DNA from: Blastocrithidia nonstop
Lineage: Eukaryota > Euglenozoa > Kinetoplastea > Trypanosomatida > Trypanosomatidae
Direction: 5' to 3'
Length of the DNA stretch: 64,000 nt
Assembly (NCBI GenBank): GCA_028554745.1
Contig: JAQOTN010000021.1
Location: 62,001-126,000 of the forward strand
Numbering within the stretch: the first letter of the stretch is position 1; every line of letters starts with the position of its first letter. Made by a program: the position numbers and the translations under genes. Shown in pieces: positions 48,405-60,070 of this stretch. The notes beneath the pieces were generated by a model. That model saw only the letters and a program-made list of their open reading frames with translations, was not told the DNA's origin and made no database searches.

Positions 48405-50711
48405 ATGGTAAAACTACCACTTGCTCGTCATCCTGCCAATCACCTGTTAGTTCAGCAGCTTCTTTTACTTGGTACGCTGCATGAGGCACACTCCGCCACC
48501 CCATCGCTTCACTCTACACCACCACGTCATTAGAGAGCATGAGCGCGTTGTGGTCTATCAACAAACAACAATAACAACAACAGCGCAAATGAATGCCGAA
48601 GTACTTACAATATGTTTTTTAGTGCCGCGTTTCAGTTAGCACAAAGTGATATTTCGTACTGAGAAGTCATTACATCACCGTATTTGCTACATGAGCAACA
48701 TGATCATCATTCAACCCAGTTGCAGCATTTATTTAAATTTCACCCGATTATTAATTATATTTTAATGCAACGTATTAATAGCATAATGCATTTGTGGTTA
48801 TCATATTAGTAGGGATTGTAACAAAAGGTGCAAAACATACATTAAACACGAACATCAACACCAGCATCTACATAAAAAGTGTAATAATTGTAGTAATATT
48901 AGTAATAAAGGTTGACAGAGTAAACGGAACATACTACAATGCAAAATAACGTGCAAACAAAAAATGAAGATCAATGTCAACAGTAGAACATAAAATGTGA
49001 CAATACTGTAATTGGTGATGACAGCAAGCTACAATAGACGTAAAGCAGCACTATTACAAATAGCACTTGTTGTCGAATGGATGTACTTTTTACAAAAAAA
49101 TCATAGTAAGAGGAAAAACAAATAGCTGATGTAAATAATAATAAAATAAAAGCCATTGCAGCGTGTGCACACAAGTGAAAGCACTCATTGGTATTGCCAC
49201 CACAAAAGGCTGTGGCTTTGTACGGACCTCACACCTTACTCCCATCGTTATCGCGTGCAGTACACGATAACGTTAGCTACGCTGCAGCATTGGACCACTG
49301 TGCAAAGTTAACTAACGTACTTCATCCATATGGCTTTCAGGTGGGACTGGTAGGATCGTTACGGTGTGGTGCACCTCATGCATCAGAGGTAGAGGTGTGT
49401 GTTAGCCTCACCGCGTAGGCTACACAGTAGTGTTTGTCTGTTATACATGATGATGGATTAGCTACCAATGAACTGTTGAACAAGTAGAAGGAAGAAGAGG
49501 CAAACTGAACGCGTGCCTTTTATGGAGTAACCGAAAGTGTCACATAACAGATGTAACCCAAATGCTGGTGATCGTCGTGTGGCTAATCAAAATCAAAGGC
49601 ATCACTTGCACAATAGTAGCAACATCCATTATAATAATAAATATCGTAGCCATCCTGCAATTCAGTTTCACTCTTATCATCTTTATCAAAGTAGTATTGT
49701 CCTACTACATGTGCCAACGCACTACATGTGAGTATTCCTGCACAAATATTACATCGCTATCGACGTGCCATTGATTAACTTGTTCGAAGTGGTTATGTCA
49801 TTGCTGGCAATTACCCATTTCCGCATTATTTATCCTCTTTTCGGCCATTTCGCTCGGTGCTTCGGACCCACACCTCGATTCACTCGTTTGGGAAATACGG
49901 ATTTGGTGATGATGGCAAAGTGTTTAGTGTTCGATATGATCCACATGAGCCTACGGCTACGTTACCGTGCCATATCACAAATGTGTAGACGCTACGACGA
50001 ATGCAGCTGCATCGCTTGATACTTTACTTCACCCCATGAAAGTGTTTTCATACTCGACGACTTTTTTTAACTGGGCCTTCTGCGTTCACTCGACATGTTA
50101 TTATGCAAGCACTTAGTTACGGCATTGAAATAAACAAAAATGGTGTGTTTGTATCAAAATATAGTTAAACCAATTCACATAAAAGCTTCACAAGTCACTG
50201 TAGTGATAGTAAAAACAATAAAGATAAAAGCAATAATTATATAATAAAAGATGATATTAACAAATTGATGAGAAATAATGACAAAAAGTAAAACTAGTAG
50301 TAAGTGCAAAAATAGTAAACATCAGTGGAAACATGCATGAAAAACACACAACCGCTATTACGTCGTGCATTTTAGTTTGCACCTTTGCAAAGTTATAAGA
50401 ATGAAAGTACTTTACCCACAGGTTGCACCAACACACAAGGTTGTGCAAAAACTGATGGCAAACACAATGTAGAGCTGGAAACAAATAATAAGAATTTAGA
50501 GTAGATTGTGCAATAGTCATCTACTTCATCTTTGTCTTCGTCTTCGTATTGACTACAACGCACTCGTTTGCTTATTCAAAGTGAAAAAGACATTTTCACG
50601 TTGGCTGGTGTGCCATATGTCGATCCGCTTAATCGGGCTATATACTGTCAAGTGCACAATCTGTTTCCTGCTAAACACATTGATGGTGGTGATAGTAAAG
50701 GTAAAATTTAA
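48405..50711 (+). CDS. DNA polymerase X-family-like protein lacking catalytic carboxylates
   Basis: 768 residues. Family X landmarks: VGLVGSLRCGAPHASEVEVCVSL (matches the GS-RRG...DxD palm motif), LILYFTPW with TRRLFLTGPSAFTRHVIMQAL and GIEINKNGVFV (matches the LYFTGS-FN---R--A---G--IN motif), then SEKDIFTLAGVPYVDPLNR (matches SE-DIF--LGLPY--P-DR). The palm Asp pair is Glu-Val-Glu (49386-49394) and the third Asp position appears as His in RMQLHRLILYF, so nucleotidyl transfer is doubtful. The N-terminal 260 residues are helical then Asn/Glu-rich. Kinetoplastids have mitochondrial pol beta-type enzymes; this looks like a non-catalytic relative. Frame continuous; ends at TAA. Confidence 0.6.
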
Positions 50712-51120
50712 TCAGAACACTAAAGGATTCAAGAATGATATAAACATGATATAAAACATAAAATAACTATATTTACTAAAATATGTTTTAAAATTTATTT
50801 TATAACTGCTTTACCTTTTGTATTTACACTCTGCTACATTTATACCTTAATTGATCAGATCACAAAAAATCAAAATAGCTTGCCAGTAAAAAAACTTATT
50901 GATAAATTTAAATATATGATGTTACTATTATTTTTTAAAAATTATTTTCGTACTCATGTATAGTACATGTAATGTTATGACGTTTTGTAAAAACAAATTT
51001 CTGAACTTATTACTCAATATTTTATTATTATTTTTTTCTTATTTATATTTGCAACGCTAATAGTGTCTTGTCGTTTTTACGATTTCACTTGCAAGTAAGG
51101 TCGACATATATTCGTTATAC
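50712..51120. other. Intergenic, AT-rich
   Basis: T-rich DNA at 51,020-51,085 precedes the acceptor of the first eS7 copy. Confidence 0.55.
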
Positions 51121-51794
51121 ACCCATACAGCCAAATGCACCCATATCTTCGTAAGCTACGTAAGCTGAAGCGGTCTAAGCCTACCAGCATTGAGGCTAAT
51201 GTAGCAAAGACCATCTACGAGCTTGAGATGAGCCATAAGGCATTACGTGCTCACTTACCTCGTTTCCACATCAACGGTGTTCGTCTGGTGAAAAACCCTA
51301 AATTGAACAAGAACGCGATGATCATCTTCTACCCACTCCGTTTCTTGATGCTGATTCGCAAGATTCAGAACACACTTATTGCCGAACTTGAGAAACGTCA
51401 TTCCGGTGCTGTGGTGGTGTTAGTAGCTCAACGCAAGATTGCCCAACGTCCTCAAGATGTGTACAAGTTACAGAAAGTACAACGGTCTCGTACAAGCACC
51501 GCTGTCTTTGAGAGCATCTTAAACGATTTGATCTACCCACTTGATGTGGTTGGTCGTCGTTGGCGTTACCGCGCTGATGGGTCAAAGGTGATGAAGGTGT
51601 TCTTAGATGCCCGTAACCGAAAGAAGATTGAGGCTCGCTTGCCAGTCATCACAAATGTGTACAAACAGCTGACCCACCGTGGCGTATCATTCGGTTTTAT
51701 GTGGAATCCCAAGCTTCAGCAGGTCTCATCTCATTAAGCAACTACACATACAGTGTATAATTTATAACAAGGACAATAATGGCCATAGTCAAGA
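51121..51794 (+). repeat. Direct repeat, copy 1 (eS7 gene with acceptor and 3' UTR start)
   Basis: 674 bases identical as far as I could compare to 52196-52869. It starts at ACCCATACAG, the putative trans-splice acceptor, and ends in AATGGCCATAGTCAAGA after the stop. Confidence 0.92.
51135..51737 (+). CDS. RPS7: 40S ribosomal protein eS7, copy 1
   Basis: 200 residues, close to the usual 190-200. Signatures: LRKLRKLKRSKPTSIEANVA, YELEMSHKALRAHLP, MIIFYPLRFLMLIRKIQNTL, ELEKRHSGAVVVLVAQRKI, QRSRTSTAVFESILNDLIYP, and VVGRRWRYRADGSKVMKVFLD. eS7 is part of the small-subunit body. Unlike most host genes here it has no internal TAA, TAG or TGA: Glu are GAA/GAG and both Trp are TGG, as expected for a highly expressed gene. 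CATACAG lies four bases before the ATG. Stop TAA at 51735-51737. Confidence 0.95.
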   Translation: MHPYLRKLRKLKRSKPTSIEANVAKTIYELEMSHKALRAHLPRFHINGVRLVKNPKLNKNAMIIFYPLRFLMLIRKIQNTLIAELEKRHSGAVVVLVAQRKIAQRPQDVYKLQKVQRSRTSTAVFESILNDLIYPLDVVGRRWRYRADGSKVMKVFLDARNRKKIEARLPVITNVYKQLTHRGVSFGFMWNPKLQQVSSH

Positions 51795-52195
51795 TATTTC
51801 CTTTATTAATTTTATCTACTTTGTTCTCCGCATCTGAGACACTCTATATTTTGAGGCAATTAACTGGTATGAAAAGACGGCAAAACCAATTGATTTGTTG
51901 TAGGTTCATTTATTTTCTATTCATTTTTATGTTTTACTTAGTTCTTTATCATAGCATAATCAACATGCATTTAGAATAAACGTGAGTATTATCTTTGTTA
52001 CTTACAGTCTGTGAAGGCATAATTGCTTGCGATTAATCTTTATATTTGTATATTATACCTTGATAATGAAAATGTTGCATCTTTTTCGATCTTTGTTTTG
52101 TTTAACACTTATTTTATATTTATGTATAATACAATATTCGTATAAAACTTATCTAAGAATAGTTGTTATATATTGTTATACACACATCTATATAT
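51795..52195. other. Spacer between the two eS7 copies
   Basis: Not part of the duplication. AT-rich with T/C-rich stretches that can serve as the pyrimidine tract of copy 2. Its open frames are not conserved. Confidence 0.6.
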
Positions 52196-52869
52196 ACCCA
52201 TACAGCCAAATGCACCCATATCTTCGTAAGCTACGTAAGCTGAAGCGGTCTAAGCCTACCAGCATTGAGGCTAATGTAGCAAAGACCATCTACGAGCTTG
52301 AGATGAGCCATAAGGCATTACGTGCTCACTTACCTCGTTTCCACATCAACGGTGTTCGTCTGGTGAAAAACCCTAAATTGAACAAGAACGCGATGATCAT
52401 CTTCTACCCACTCCGTTTCTTGATGCTGATTCGCAAGATTCAGAACACACTTATTGCCGAACTTGAGAAACGTCATTCCGGTGCTGTGGTGGTGTTAGTA
52501 GCTCAACGCAAGATTGCCCAACGTCCTCAAGATGTGTACAAGTTACAGAAAGTACAACGGTCTCGTACAAGCACCGCTGTCTTTGAGAGCATCTTAAACG
52601 ATTTGATCTACCCACTTGATGTGGTTGGTCGTCGTTGGCGTTACCGCGCTGATGGGTCAAAGGTGATGAAGGTGTTCTTAGATGCCCGTAACCGAAAGAA
52701 GATTGAGGCTCGCTTGCCAGTCATCACAAATGTGTACAAACAGCTGACCCACCGTGGCGTATCATTCGGTTTTATGTGGAATCCCAAGCTTCAGCAGGTC
52801 TCATCTCATTAAGCAACTACACATACAGTGTATAATTTATAACAAGGACAATAATGGCCATAGTCAAGA
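52196..52869 (+). repeat. Direct repeat, copy 2 (eS7 gene with acceptor and 3' UTR start)
   Basis: Second unit of the tandem pair, same 674-base length as copy 1 with no difference noticed. Confidence 0.92.
52210..52812 (+). CDS. RPS7: 40S ribosomal protein eS7, copy 2
   Basis: Codes for the same 200 residues as copy 1. The frame is open upstream to 52027, but the ATG at 52210 is chosen because it follows the same CATACAG acceptor as in copy 1 and gives the same protein; the upstream extension is hydrophobic and not shared. Identical coding sequences in tandem are common in trypanosomatids, where gene dosage raises expression without gene-specific promoters, and gene conversion keeps copies alike. 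Confidence 0.95.
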   Translation: MHPYLRKLRKLKRSKPTSIEANVAKTIYELEMSHKALRAHLPRFHINGVRLVKNPKLNKNAMIIFYPLRFLMLIRKIQNTLIAELEKRHSGAVVVLVAQRKIAQRPQDVYKLQKVQRSRTSTAVFESILNDLIYPLDVVGRRWRYRADGSKVMKVFLDARNRKKIEARLPVITNVYKQLTHRGVSFGFMWNPKLQQVSSH

Positions 52870-53269
52870 CATATTTTTAATTAATTTTACTTCTTTTCTT
52901 TTTATATGGATTATGTCATTATAATTTGTAATTTGTTAATCTTATCAACTTACTTTTGCATATATATTATGCAATACATCTTATCAATCAAGTTATATGT
53001 TTCGTTACCTAATGTAAACTTTTGTACTTTCAAATGTTGCTTTTGCTTTTTTTAATCAATTTGTACATACTTTTTGCAATCTTTTTCGTAAATTATCTTA
53101 AATTAAGCTAATAAAATTTTATTTGTATCACCTGTATACATTTATCAATATACATTCGCTTTAATTTATATACACACTTACATATTTTTATTAAGATTTT
53201 TTTTTGTACATTTCACTTTTATTTTTGAGCTATTTATATTTTTACTTATTTACTTTATACAAATACAAA
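52870..53269. other. Intergenic, AT-rich
   Basis: Strongly T-rich on the plus strand (for example 53,170-53,260), as expected before a trans-splice acceptor. No gene seen. Confidence 0.55.
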
Positions 53270-55891
53270 ATGGCAAGTATTGAACATATCGTGACCGTGG
53301 CGCTAGACAAAGATGCATATTGCACGGTTGAGTTGTAGGTATAACCGATACGTAGTTGCAACGTAAAACCAACTTCACTGCTGCTAATTCATATGATACC
53401 CACCACAGCTAGTCTCTCGCACACACTGCAGCATTTACTTGAGGTGTAACAGATTGCACTATCACAATTAGCTGAAGAAAAAGACGCTGATACAAAGAAT
53501 ATGGATGGGTGCAATAATAATAGTATTGTACGAAGTAATAATATGAGTAAAGTTGATAAGACACACAATTAGCATTTAGTAAGTAAGTAAGAAGTATAAG
53601 CAGAAAACGGTAAGTAATATGACAATAAATCTAATTTTATTTGAAGATTTACGCTAGACGAATCTACAAAGAGATTACAGCAGCAGGAAGTCTAAACGAA
53701 ATCAAATTAATAGTTTTAACAGTGATAACAACATTAACATCATTTACATTAACATCAAAGCAGCAACAATACTCACATGTGTGACGTAAATACAATTATT
53801 AAATTTGTCAGAGTGTGTTATGTGACAAATGAGATTCAGGCATATGCATTACTTGTGTAATGTGTATCTAAGAAAGCAGCTCAAGCATTACGTAATACAC
53901 TGATAGAGCGGCAAAGTGGACCAAGTATGAAGACACCCGTTGAATTTATACACGACAAATGTAATGTAAAAATTCACTGCTCCTATGACACGAATAAAAC
54001 AGATCAAGATAACAAAACAAATCAAAACGCTGCGTGCATGATAAGTAAAAATCAAAATAATGTTGTTAGTAGCAATTCACATAATAATGCAAATAATAAA
54101 GAAAGTCACTATGAATAGCACGCATCCGTTATGACCATCTTGCATTCCTTGTTTACAAATTGTTGAAGAGAAAGTTCTAAGCCATAGGAACCGCACAAGT
54201 CATCGCATGTATCGGCTCGAACAAACACATTTGCAAGATCATTATCGTCTTCGTCATCACAATCTTCTTCTTCTTCCCCTTCTTCTTCTCATGTGTAATA
54301 ATCAAAATCATCAAGTGCTGCTGCTACTGCCGCCGTTGTACAAACATAAACCTTACCATCTACATTACTGTTACTGCCTTCCTCTTTGGTTTCATCCGTA
54401 GCAACAAAGGAGTAATTTGTTCTGTCAAGAAACAAGAAAGCAACCTCAGCATTGTCGTCTTTGCAATCAACTCCTTTGCTTGCTCCTCATAACACAAATA
54501 ACGTTAATGTCAGTAACAAATTTGACAAAAGTAGCCACACCGTTCGCTGTCATTCTTCATCTTTTTTCCGTAGATCCTCGTTTCACTCATCTTTGTCGTG
54601 TTAGTCTCGTTTCGATTAGCTTGATTGTGAAAGGAACAGATTGACATCATTGCCACTTCGTCCTATTGCGTAGGAGTAACTATGTGCAATTTGTCAATGT
54701 GAAGCATTACATGCCAAGCCGTGTTTGATGACACTGTGTCAGCATATGTTCCATCTCAAATGCTATGCGCGTCTACCGAGCACCTCAGCGTAATGTCCTC
54801 TCTGCCGCTTTTCACTCTATGACCTGCTAACCAGTGTGCGATGTGAGGTTTGTCGAACTTTTGAAGATTTGTGGGTGTGTTTGATTTGTGGCTTTGTGGG
54901 TTGTGGGGGTGGTAGACGTAAACACGCCCAGGCTCACCGTGAGCAGACCGGTCACTCCTGTATGCTTCAGTGTAGCACAAACCGAATCTGAAATAACACC
55001 TCACGCATGTTCTTGCATCAATAAGTGGCTGTGTTGTTAGACCAAGACAGTGGCAATAGCAATCAGCCAAATAGTAAGACGGATTGTACACGTAATGATA
55101 ATGTTAGAAAGCATTAGTGTTAGCACATACAATAGCAAAAGTGTAATGCCCCACGTAAGATAAGCTGACTGTGATGAAACACACGTTTTGATAGCTCATA
55201 AGATGAGGAGGAGATGGAGATGCGGGCCGCGTTAACGTAAAGCACCGAAGAAGCTGTCCGTGCGTATTATGTCAATGTTCTTCATTCATTGGTGTAGGAG
55301 CAGCAACGTTATTTTGATGTTATTCGTACTAAAAAGTAACAACAAAGACATGCACTCTAAAATAAGGAAACAAAATCAGACGTGAAAGAAAAACAAGAAG
55401 AGGTCGAAATAAGCCAAGCACAAGCAACTCAAAACAGAAAAGAATGTTTAGCAAATCAAAAACAGTGTGATAATAATAGTGTTGATGCAGAAAATGTAAA
55501 AAAAGCAACAACATTATTGAATGAATGCAACACAGATGCACTTTATACTTTATCATGTTTTCACAAAAACATAACGCAACTTATTCGTAGAGAAGAACAA
55601 GGCAGAGCGGCGCTGGTGTAATAATATGTAAAGCAAACACGATCGTTAATAATCACTGACAACTTGCAACTGCGATCATTGATCAGGCAGCAGCGAGCTT
55701 GACATGAGCAACTTCAGGAAGAAGTGTTGCTCAAATCTCATCACAATACCGGTTTGCAGCAAAAGATAGCCACACAACGTCAGCGATTGAGTGAGTTGCA
55801 GAAGCGGGCAACAGAGCAAAACGAACAGGCGAAGCAGCGTGAAGCTGAACTGCAACAGCAGATTGACACCTTACTGAACAGCTTGCATTAA
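53270..55891 (+). CDS. BRAP2/ETP1-like RING and UBP-type zinc-finger protein
   Basis: 873 residues. The N-terminal half is divergent with Asn- and Ser-rich runs. At about 468-510 a RING finger: LCAICQCE, CLMTLCQHMFHLKCYARL, ECPLCRF. Directly after, at about 520-575, a ZnF-UBP: CEVCRTFEDLWVCLICGFVG, then a Cys/Gly/Arg segment, KHAQAHREQTGHSCMLQ and TNRIW. A C-terminal coiled coil (about 650-873) ends QQQIDTLLNSLH. RING-UBP-coiled coil is the BRAP2/ETP1 order; these ubiquitin ligases bind ubiquitin C-termini and, in animals, Ras-pathway partners. Residues before the RING (AEEELCAIC) use TAG and TAA as Glu; Trp in NRIWN is TGA. The last third is acidic and Gln-rich. Ends at TAA 55889-55891. Confidence 0.82.
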
Positions 55892-56158
55892 CCTACTTGT
55901 TACCTGTAAAAAAATTTCAAATTTAATATATTTTTTCTGCTTTTGTTTAATTCATAGTAAATTTTGCTTTTATATTCATTTTAAAGTTTGTCTTGTGATC
56001 ATTGCAAAACATTTATCTCTTCTGTTGATCAGATAAAATATTTTTTTTCTCTCCCTGTATAACATTAATTTTATTAATTAGAAATTTAAACATAATTTTT
56101 TTATACTTATAAGTTATATAGATATTGCATAAGAAGTTATAGAACTACAAACCTGTAA

Positions 56159-57244
56159 ATGCCAAAGCAAACCACAAAAAAGAATACGTCGATTCGAAAT
56201 AAAAGAAAAGCTCGCAAAATGGTAAAGAAATAAGTCAAGAAGAATGTAAAAAAATAACTCTCATCGCAACAAACAAAACGCGAAAAAAGGGCAAATGCTA
56301 AACAATAATAAAAGAATAAAAGCATGACAAAAATTAATAATACTGAGAAAAAACGTAATGATACGGCACAAGTACGAAAAATTATAGGGAAAATGTAACA
56401 AAACAAATAAGCTAAAATGCAAACTGCATCTCACATCAAAGCAAGTAAAACCAAACACTAATTATCACCACCATCATCATCGTCGTCGTCATCTACAAGC
56501 ATAAAGAGGACAGCGCCGAAATAAGCAAAGAAGGCAGTAACATCCTCATTAGGTGCAAAGGCAAAAATAGTTAAAAGTAAAAGAAAGGTTGCACAAAAAT
56601 TGGTTTAGGTAAAGTCAAAAGGTAAACAACCGTCAAATGTTAGCGTAATTAACGTAAAAAGAAGTGTAAAGGCAAAGAGTTCAATAAGTGATATCAACAA
56701 CAATGGTGTTAACACTACACAAATGCCCAAATAATAAATGTCACAAAAGTAATTATTAGAACAAGAGAAACAGAAACAACAGCAATAACAATAACACTAA
56801 GTAAGTATACATGATGCAAATAACGAAGAAAAGAATATTGATCATGGCGTTGAGAAGACAACGACTAGTGCCATGCAGCTGTTGCCAACTGTAGTTCCAT
56901 CTCATTTGACCTCTACCGAAGCAGATCTCATTGCACGACATGGCAAGCTGTAAGAGATGAATGTGGTATTGCAATCAGGGTAAAAAAATGGCAACAGTGA
57001 AACGTGTGATAGCAGTGAAATCATAAAAGCGAAGCTAAATGCGTTGCTGAATGAGCGAAGAGTCAAAGAAGAAGCCCGTCAACGACGACGCAGTTTGTTA
57101 ACTCAAGTACAACCTCGTGATGAGCAAGTGGTATCGCGTCTAGTGGCCAGTGGATTTAACAAATCTAGTGCCATGTTTGTGGCAATAGTATCACGCCTTA
57201 TCAAATATATCAACACTAACGTAAACATCGACGGCAGTAATTAA
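56159..57244 (+). CDS. Lysine-rich basic protein, unidentified
   Basis: 361 residues. The first 200 are extremely rich in Lys and Arg (KKNTSIRNKRKARKMVKKEV and similar), as in nucleolar or chromatin proteins. The last 120 are a different, structured part: HLTSTEADLIARHGKLEEMN, then LNALLNERRVKEEARQRRRS and EQVVSRLVASGFNKSSAMFV. Glu are often TAA/TAG. It follows BRAP2-like after a 267-base T-rich spacer. No family recognised; a role in rRNA processing or chromatin is a guess from composition only. Confidence 0.55.
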
Positions 57245-57639
57245 CGTAGCGCTGGTAATAGAACATGTATTTGTGAACATTGCATACAAAACAATATAAT
57301 TGTTTTATTTTAAAAAAAAAAATGTGTTATGTAAATGCAAGTTTTCAATATGCATAGATTCACCTAATGCAAAAAACCCACCCACATGTTTAATGGATAA
57401 TAATAGCAAATGTTAACGAAGTGTTATCACAAATACTAATATAAATAATTTTTTTGTGTATCAAAGAAAGACACGACTGTTGCAAACTATCTTTTTTTTT
57501 ATACCATTTAATTATATATTTTTATAGGTATTCATTTCTATTCCTATTGCTTTACAAGTTACACTAATATTTAGTATACTTAAAATTTTTAAAATTATCT
57601 TCAAGATATAGAAGCAAATTGTAGACATACAACCTGTAC
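57245..57639. other. Intergenic, AT-rich
   Basis: T-rich stretches near 57,490-57,550 and ATCTTCAAG near 57,600 could be the acceptor of the next small ORF. Confidence 0.5.
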
Positions 57640-57768
57640 ATGAGAGCTAATTTTGTTAGACGAACTCAACGGCAGGCCAAGATAACAAAAACATTATAGC
57701 AAACTTCATAATTAGGCAATAACTTTATTTTCTTTGTAAAGCATTGGTTTCCGATAAAGGTGCTTTAA
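57640..57768 (+). CDS. 42-residue small protein, putative
   Basis: MRANFVRRTQRQAKITKTLE, then QTSELGNNFIFFVKHWFPIK and VL. A basic start followed by a short hydrophobic end; two Glu (TAG, TAA) are needed to read it. It lies behind a T-rich tract in a 1-kb interval otherwise without genes. A small mitochondrial or membrane peptide is possible, but no family is known to me and the frame is short. Confidence 0.38.
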
Positions 57769-58234
57769 CATTATTCTACTTTGAACCTATCATATTTTTT
57801 AATACTAGTTCTATTATTTATTTTTTGGTGCAAAAAAACGACACTGTTGACATTGTTACACTTTTCTTTTGACTTACAACGTTCTAGCATATTTTTACTT
57901 AAATAAATTCAAATAACTTTTCGTACTTGTTTTGTTCAACATTCACAACTCGATAAGCTATACTTTTCAGTTCTTAAAAAATATAATCTGTTTGAAATAT
58001 TTCATTAACGTTTTTTTTTGTGTCGAAATTACTATTTTTTCAGTTATTGCTTGTTGACATAAGATCATCAATAAAAAATAGCGAGAGTGAAAGATAGTAA
58101 GTAAGTGTGTTTTACCTTTGATCTTACTCTCATTTCTTTTTTATACTGCAAGATACTTTTAAAAGTATTAAGAAGAAATAATAAGAAAATACTTTATTAT
58201 TTTCACTTCACTTTATACAAACTAAATTTCGAGA
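57769..58234. other. Intergenic, AT-rich
   Basis: Leader of MFSD5 with T-rich tracts near 58,010-58,040 and 58,115-58,145. No gene seen. Confidence 0.55.
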
Positions 58235-60070
58235 ATGCCGTTTTTTACTCTCACTAGTGCACTTGTCGCCATCATAGGTCCATATGAGGCTATTTTTGCC
58301 ATTATGCTCATCACCTTTCTCGCATTTGCACTTCATAAAATACCTCGTGTGTACACCGATTTACAATCCGTTAGCAGCAATTATCGTACATTCCAGCGCC
58401 GCTTTTTGATTGTCTATTTACTCGCTACGTGTTCGGATTGGGTGCAGGGGGCCTATGTGTATCACTTGTACTCATTTTATGGGTACAACCGTCATGCGAT
58501 TGGGGTTTTGTTTATTGCAGGCTATTTGTCTTCGTGAATATTAGGCACCTGCAGTGGACCATTAGCAGATATTTATGGTCGTAAGAAGGCCTGCATTGCC
58601 TACAGCGTTGTTTATTCATTGAGTTGTGTGACAAAGCACTTTGCCAATTATGCCATTTTGATGATGGGCAGAATATTAGGAGGTATTGCCACCTCATTGC
58701 TCTTTTCTGCCTTTGAGAGTTGACTCATTACGTAGCATCGTGTTCGTGGGTATGAAGACGAGATGCTGTCCAAGACGTTCTCACTCATGAGTTCGTTCAA
58801 CGGTATTGTCGCGGTGCTGTCTGGGTTAGCGGCTCAAGGTGTGGTGGTGTATATTGGTCATGGCAACCCAGTCGTAGCATTTGACTTAGCCATTGTGACC
58901 TTGGTCCTTGGGGCGTGTGTGGTGATTGCCACCTTTGATGAGAACTACGGCAACGCACAGTAAAGTATGATTGCGCAAATGACCAAATCGGTTCGTGTGA
59001 TTCGGCAGAACAAGTGTATTTGACTCACCGGTGCCCAGCAGGTATTGTTTGAGAGTTCCATGTACATTTTTGTCTTTCTGTGAACACCAACGCTGCAGCT
59101 GTACCAGTCTGAACCACCCTTAGGATTGATCTTTGCGTGTTTCATGCTCGCCTGCAGTATTGGTGGTTTACTCTTTGATTTTTGCCAGTCACGTACCTCA
59201 TAGACGATGCCGTATCTTTTTGCCATTGCCACACTGGTCCTGTTCATTCCTGCCTTTGCTCGGTCTGCGGTGATGGTGATGTTGTGTTTTATGATCTTTG
59301 AAGGTGTGACTGGGTTGTACTTTCCAAGTATGTGTACGTTACGGTCCTACTATGTACCATAGGGTTAGCGGGCTACCATTACCAACCTATACCGTTTCCC
59401 TGTGAATGCCATTGTGTGTGGCGTGTTAGTCTTGCAGAGTGACAAAGGTCGATTACAGCACATGTTTTTGGTTTGTGGTGTGTTGCAGGTGGGTGCCGTC
59501 ATTGCCGCCATGTGACTTCGTGATGAGGAGATTGAAAGTGAGAGTGCGATTTGTAACAGTGATAGTGTTAGTAACGCGCTACTGACATCTCGAGCAAATA
59601 CCATGTCTCCTACACTTAACTCCTTCTCTGCCGATGAATCGACACAGCTTCTGGAGAAGAATAAAGTAGTATTGACCGATGACTTTATTCTATCATAGGA
59701 TCGTCTTACTCCGTCGTATGATTCTACTGTAGATGTCCACTATACTAATTGTAACGTAGATATACATAATAACGGCAGTAAAGATAATGACGATAATAAC
59801 GATAGTAATGTTGCAGTTTCTGATAACAAAGTAGTCAGTATCATAAATGGTTATAATTTGTAGTACAGCAAACACTACAACACTTTTCATCAACATCATC
59901 ATCATCAACATCATCAACAATATTTTAATTATTTTAATTAGTCGTTGTAGCAGTAGCAACAATAGCAGTAGGAGTAGCAACAGAAGATACATAGACACAA
60001 TGAACAGGAGTGTATCAAAAATACATATTTGCAAAATAAATCATTTCACCTTACATGGGAGCGTAATTAA
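58235..60070 (+). CDS. MFSD5: MFSD5-type major facilitator (molybdate transporter MOT2-like)
   Basis: 611 residues. About 430 residues align by eye with MFSD5: DWVQGAYVYHLYSFYGY, GPLADIYGRKKACIAYSVVY (the MFS loop), LGGIATSLLFSAFESWLITEH, then VLSGLAAQGVV, ENYGNAQ, FESSMYIFVFLWTP, and LRSYYVPEGERATITNLYRF. Trp in FESW (58721-58723) and FLWTP are TGA. Glu in ITEH (58733-58735), YVPE (59360-59362) and GERAT (59366-59368) are TAG, at places where MFSD5 has Glu. MFSD5 imports molybdate in algae and animals. The tail of about 150 residues is rich in Asp, Asn, His and Gln and includes TAG-coded Glu. The end at TAA 60068-60070 is provisional. Confidence 0.9.

Noticed and set aside
52027-52209. Upstream extension of the second eS7 frame.
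   Set aside because: Not shared with copy 1, hydrophobic, and upstream of the splice acceptor present in both copies.
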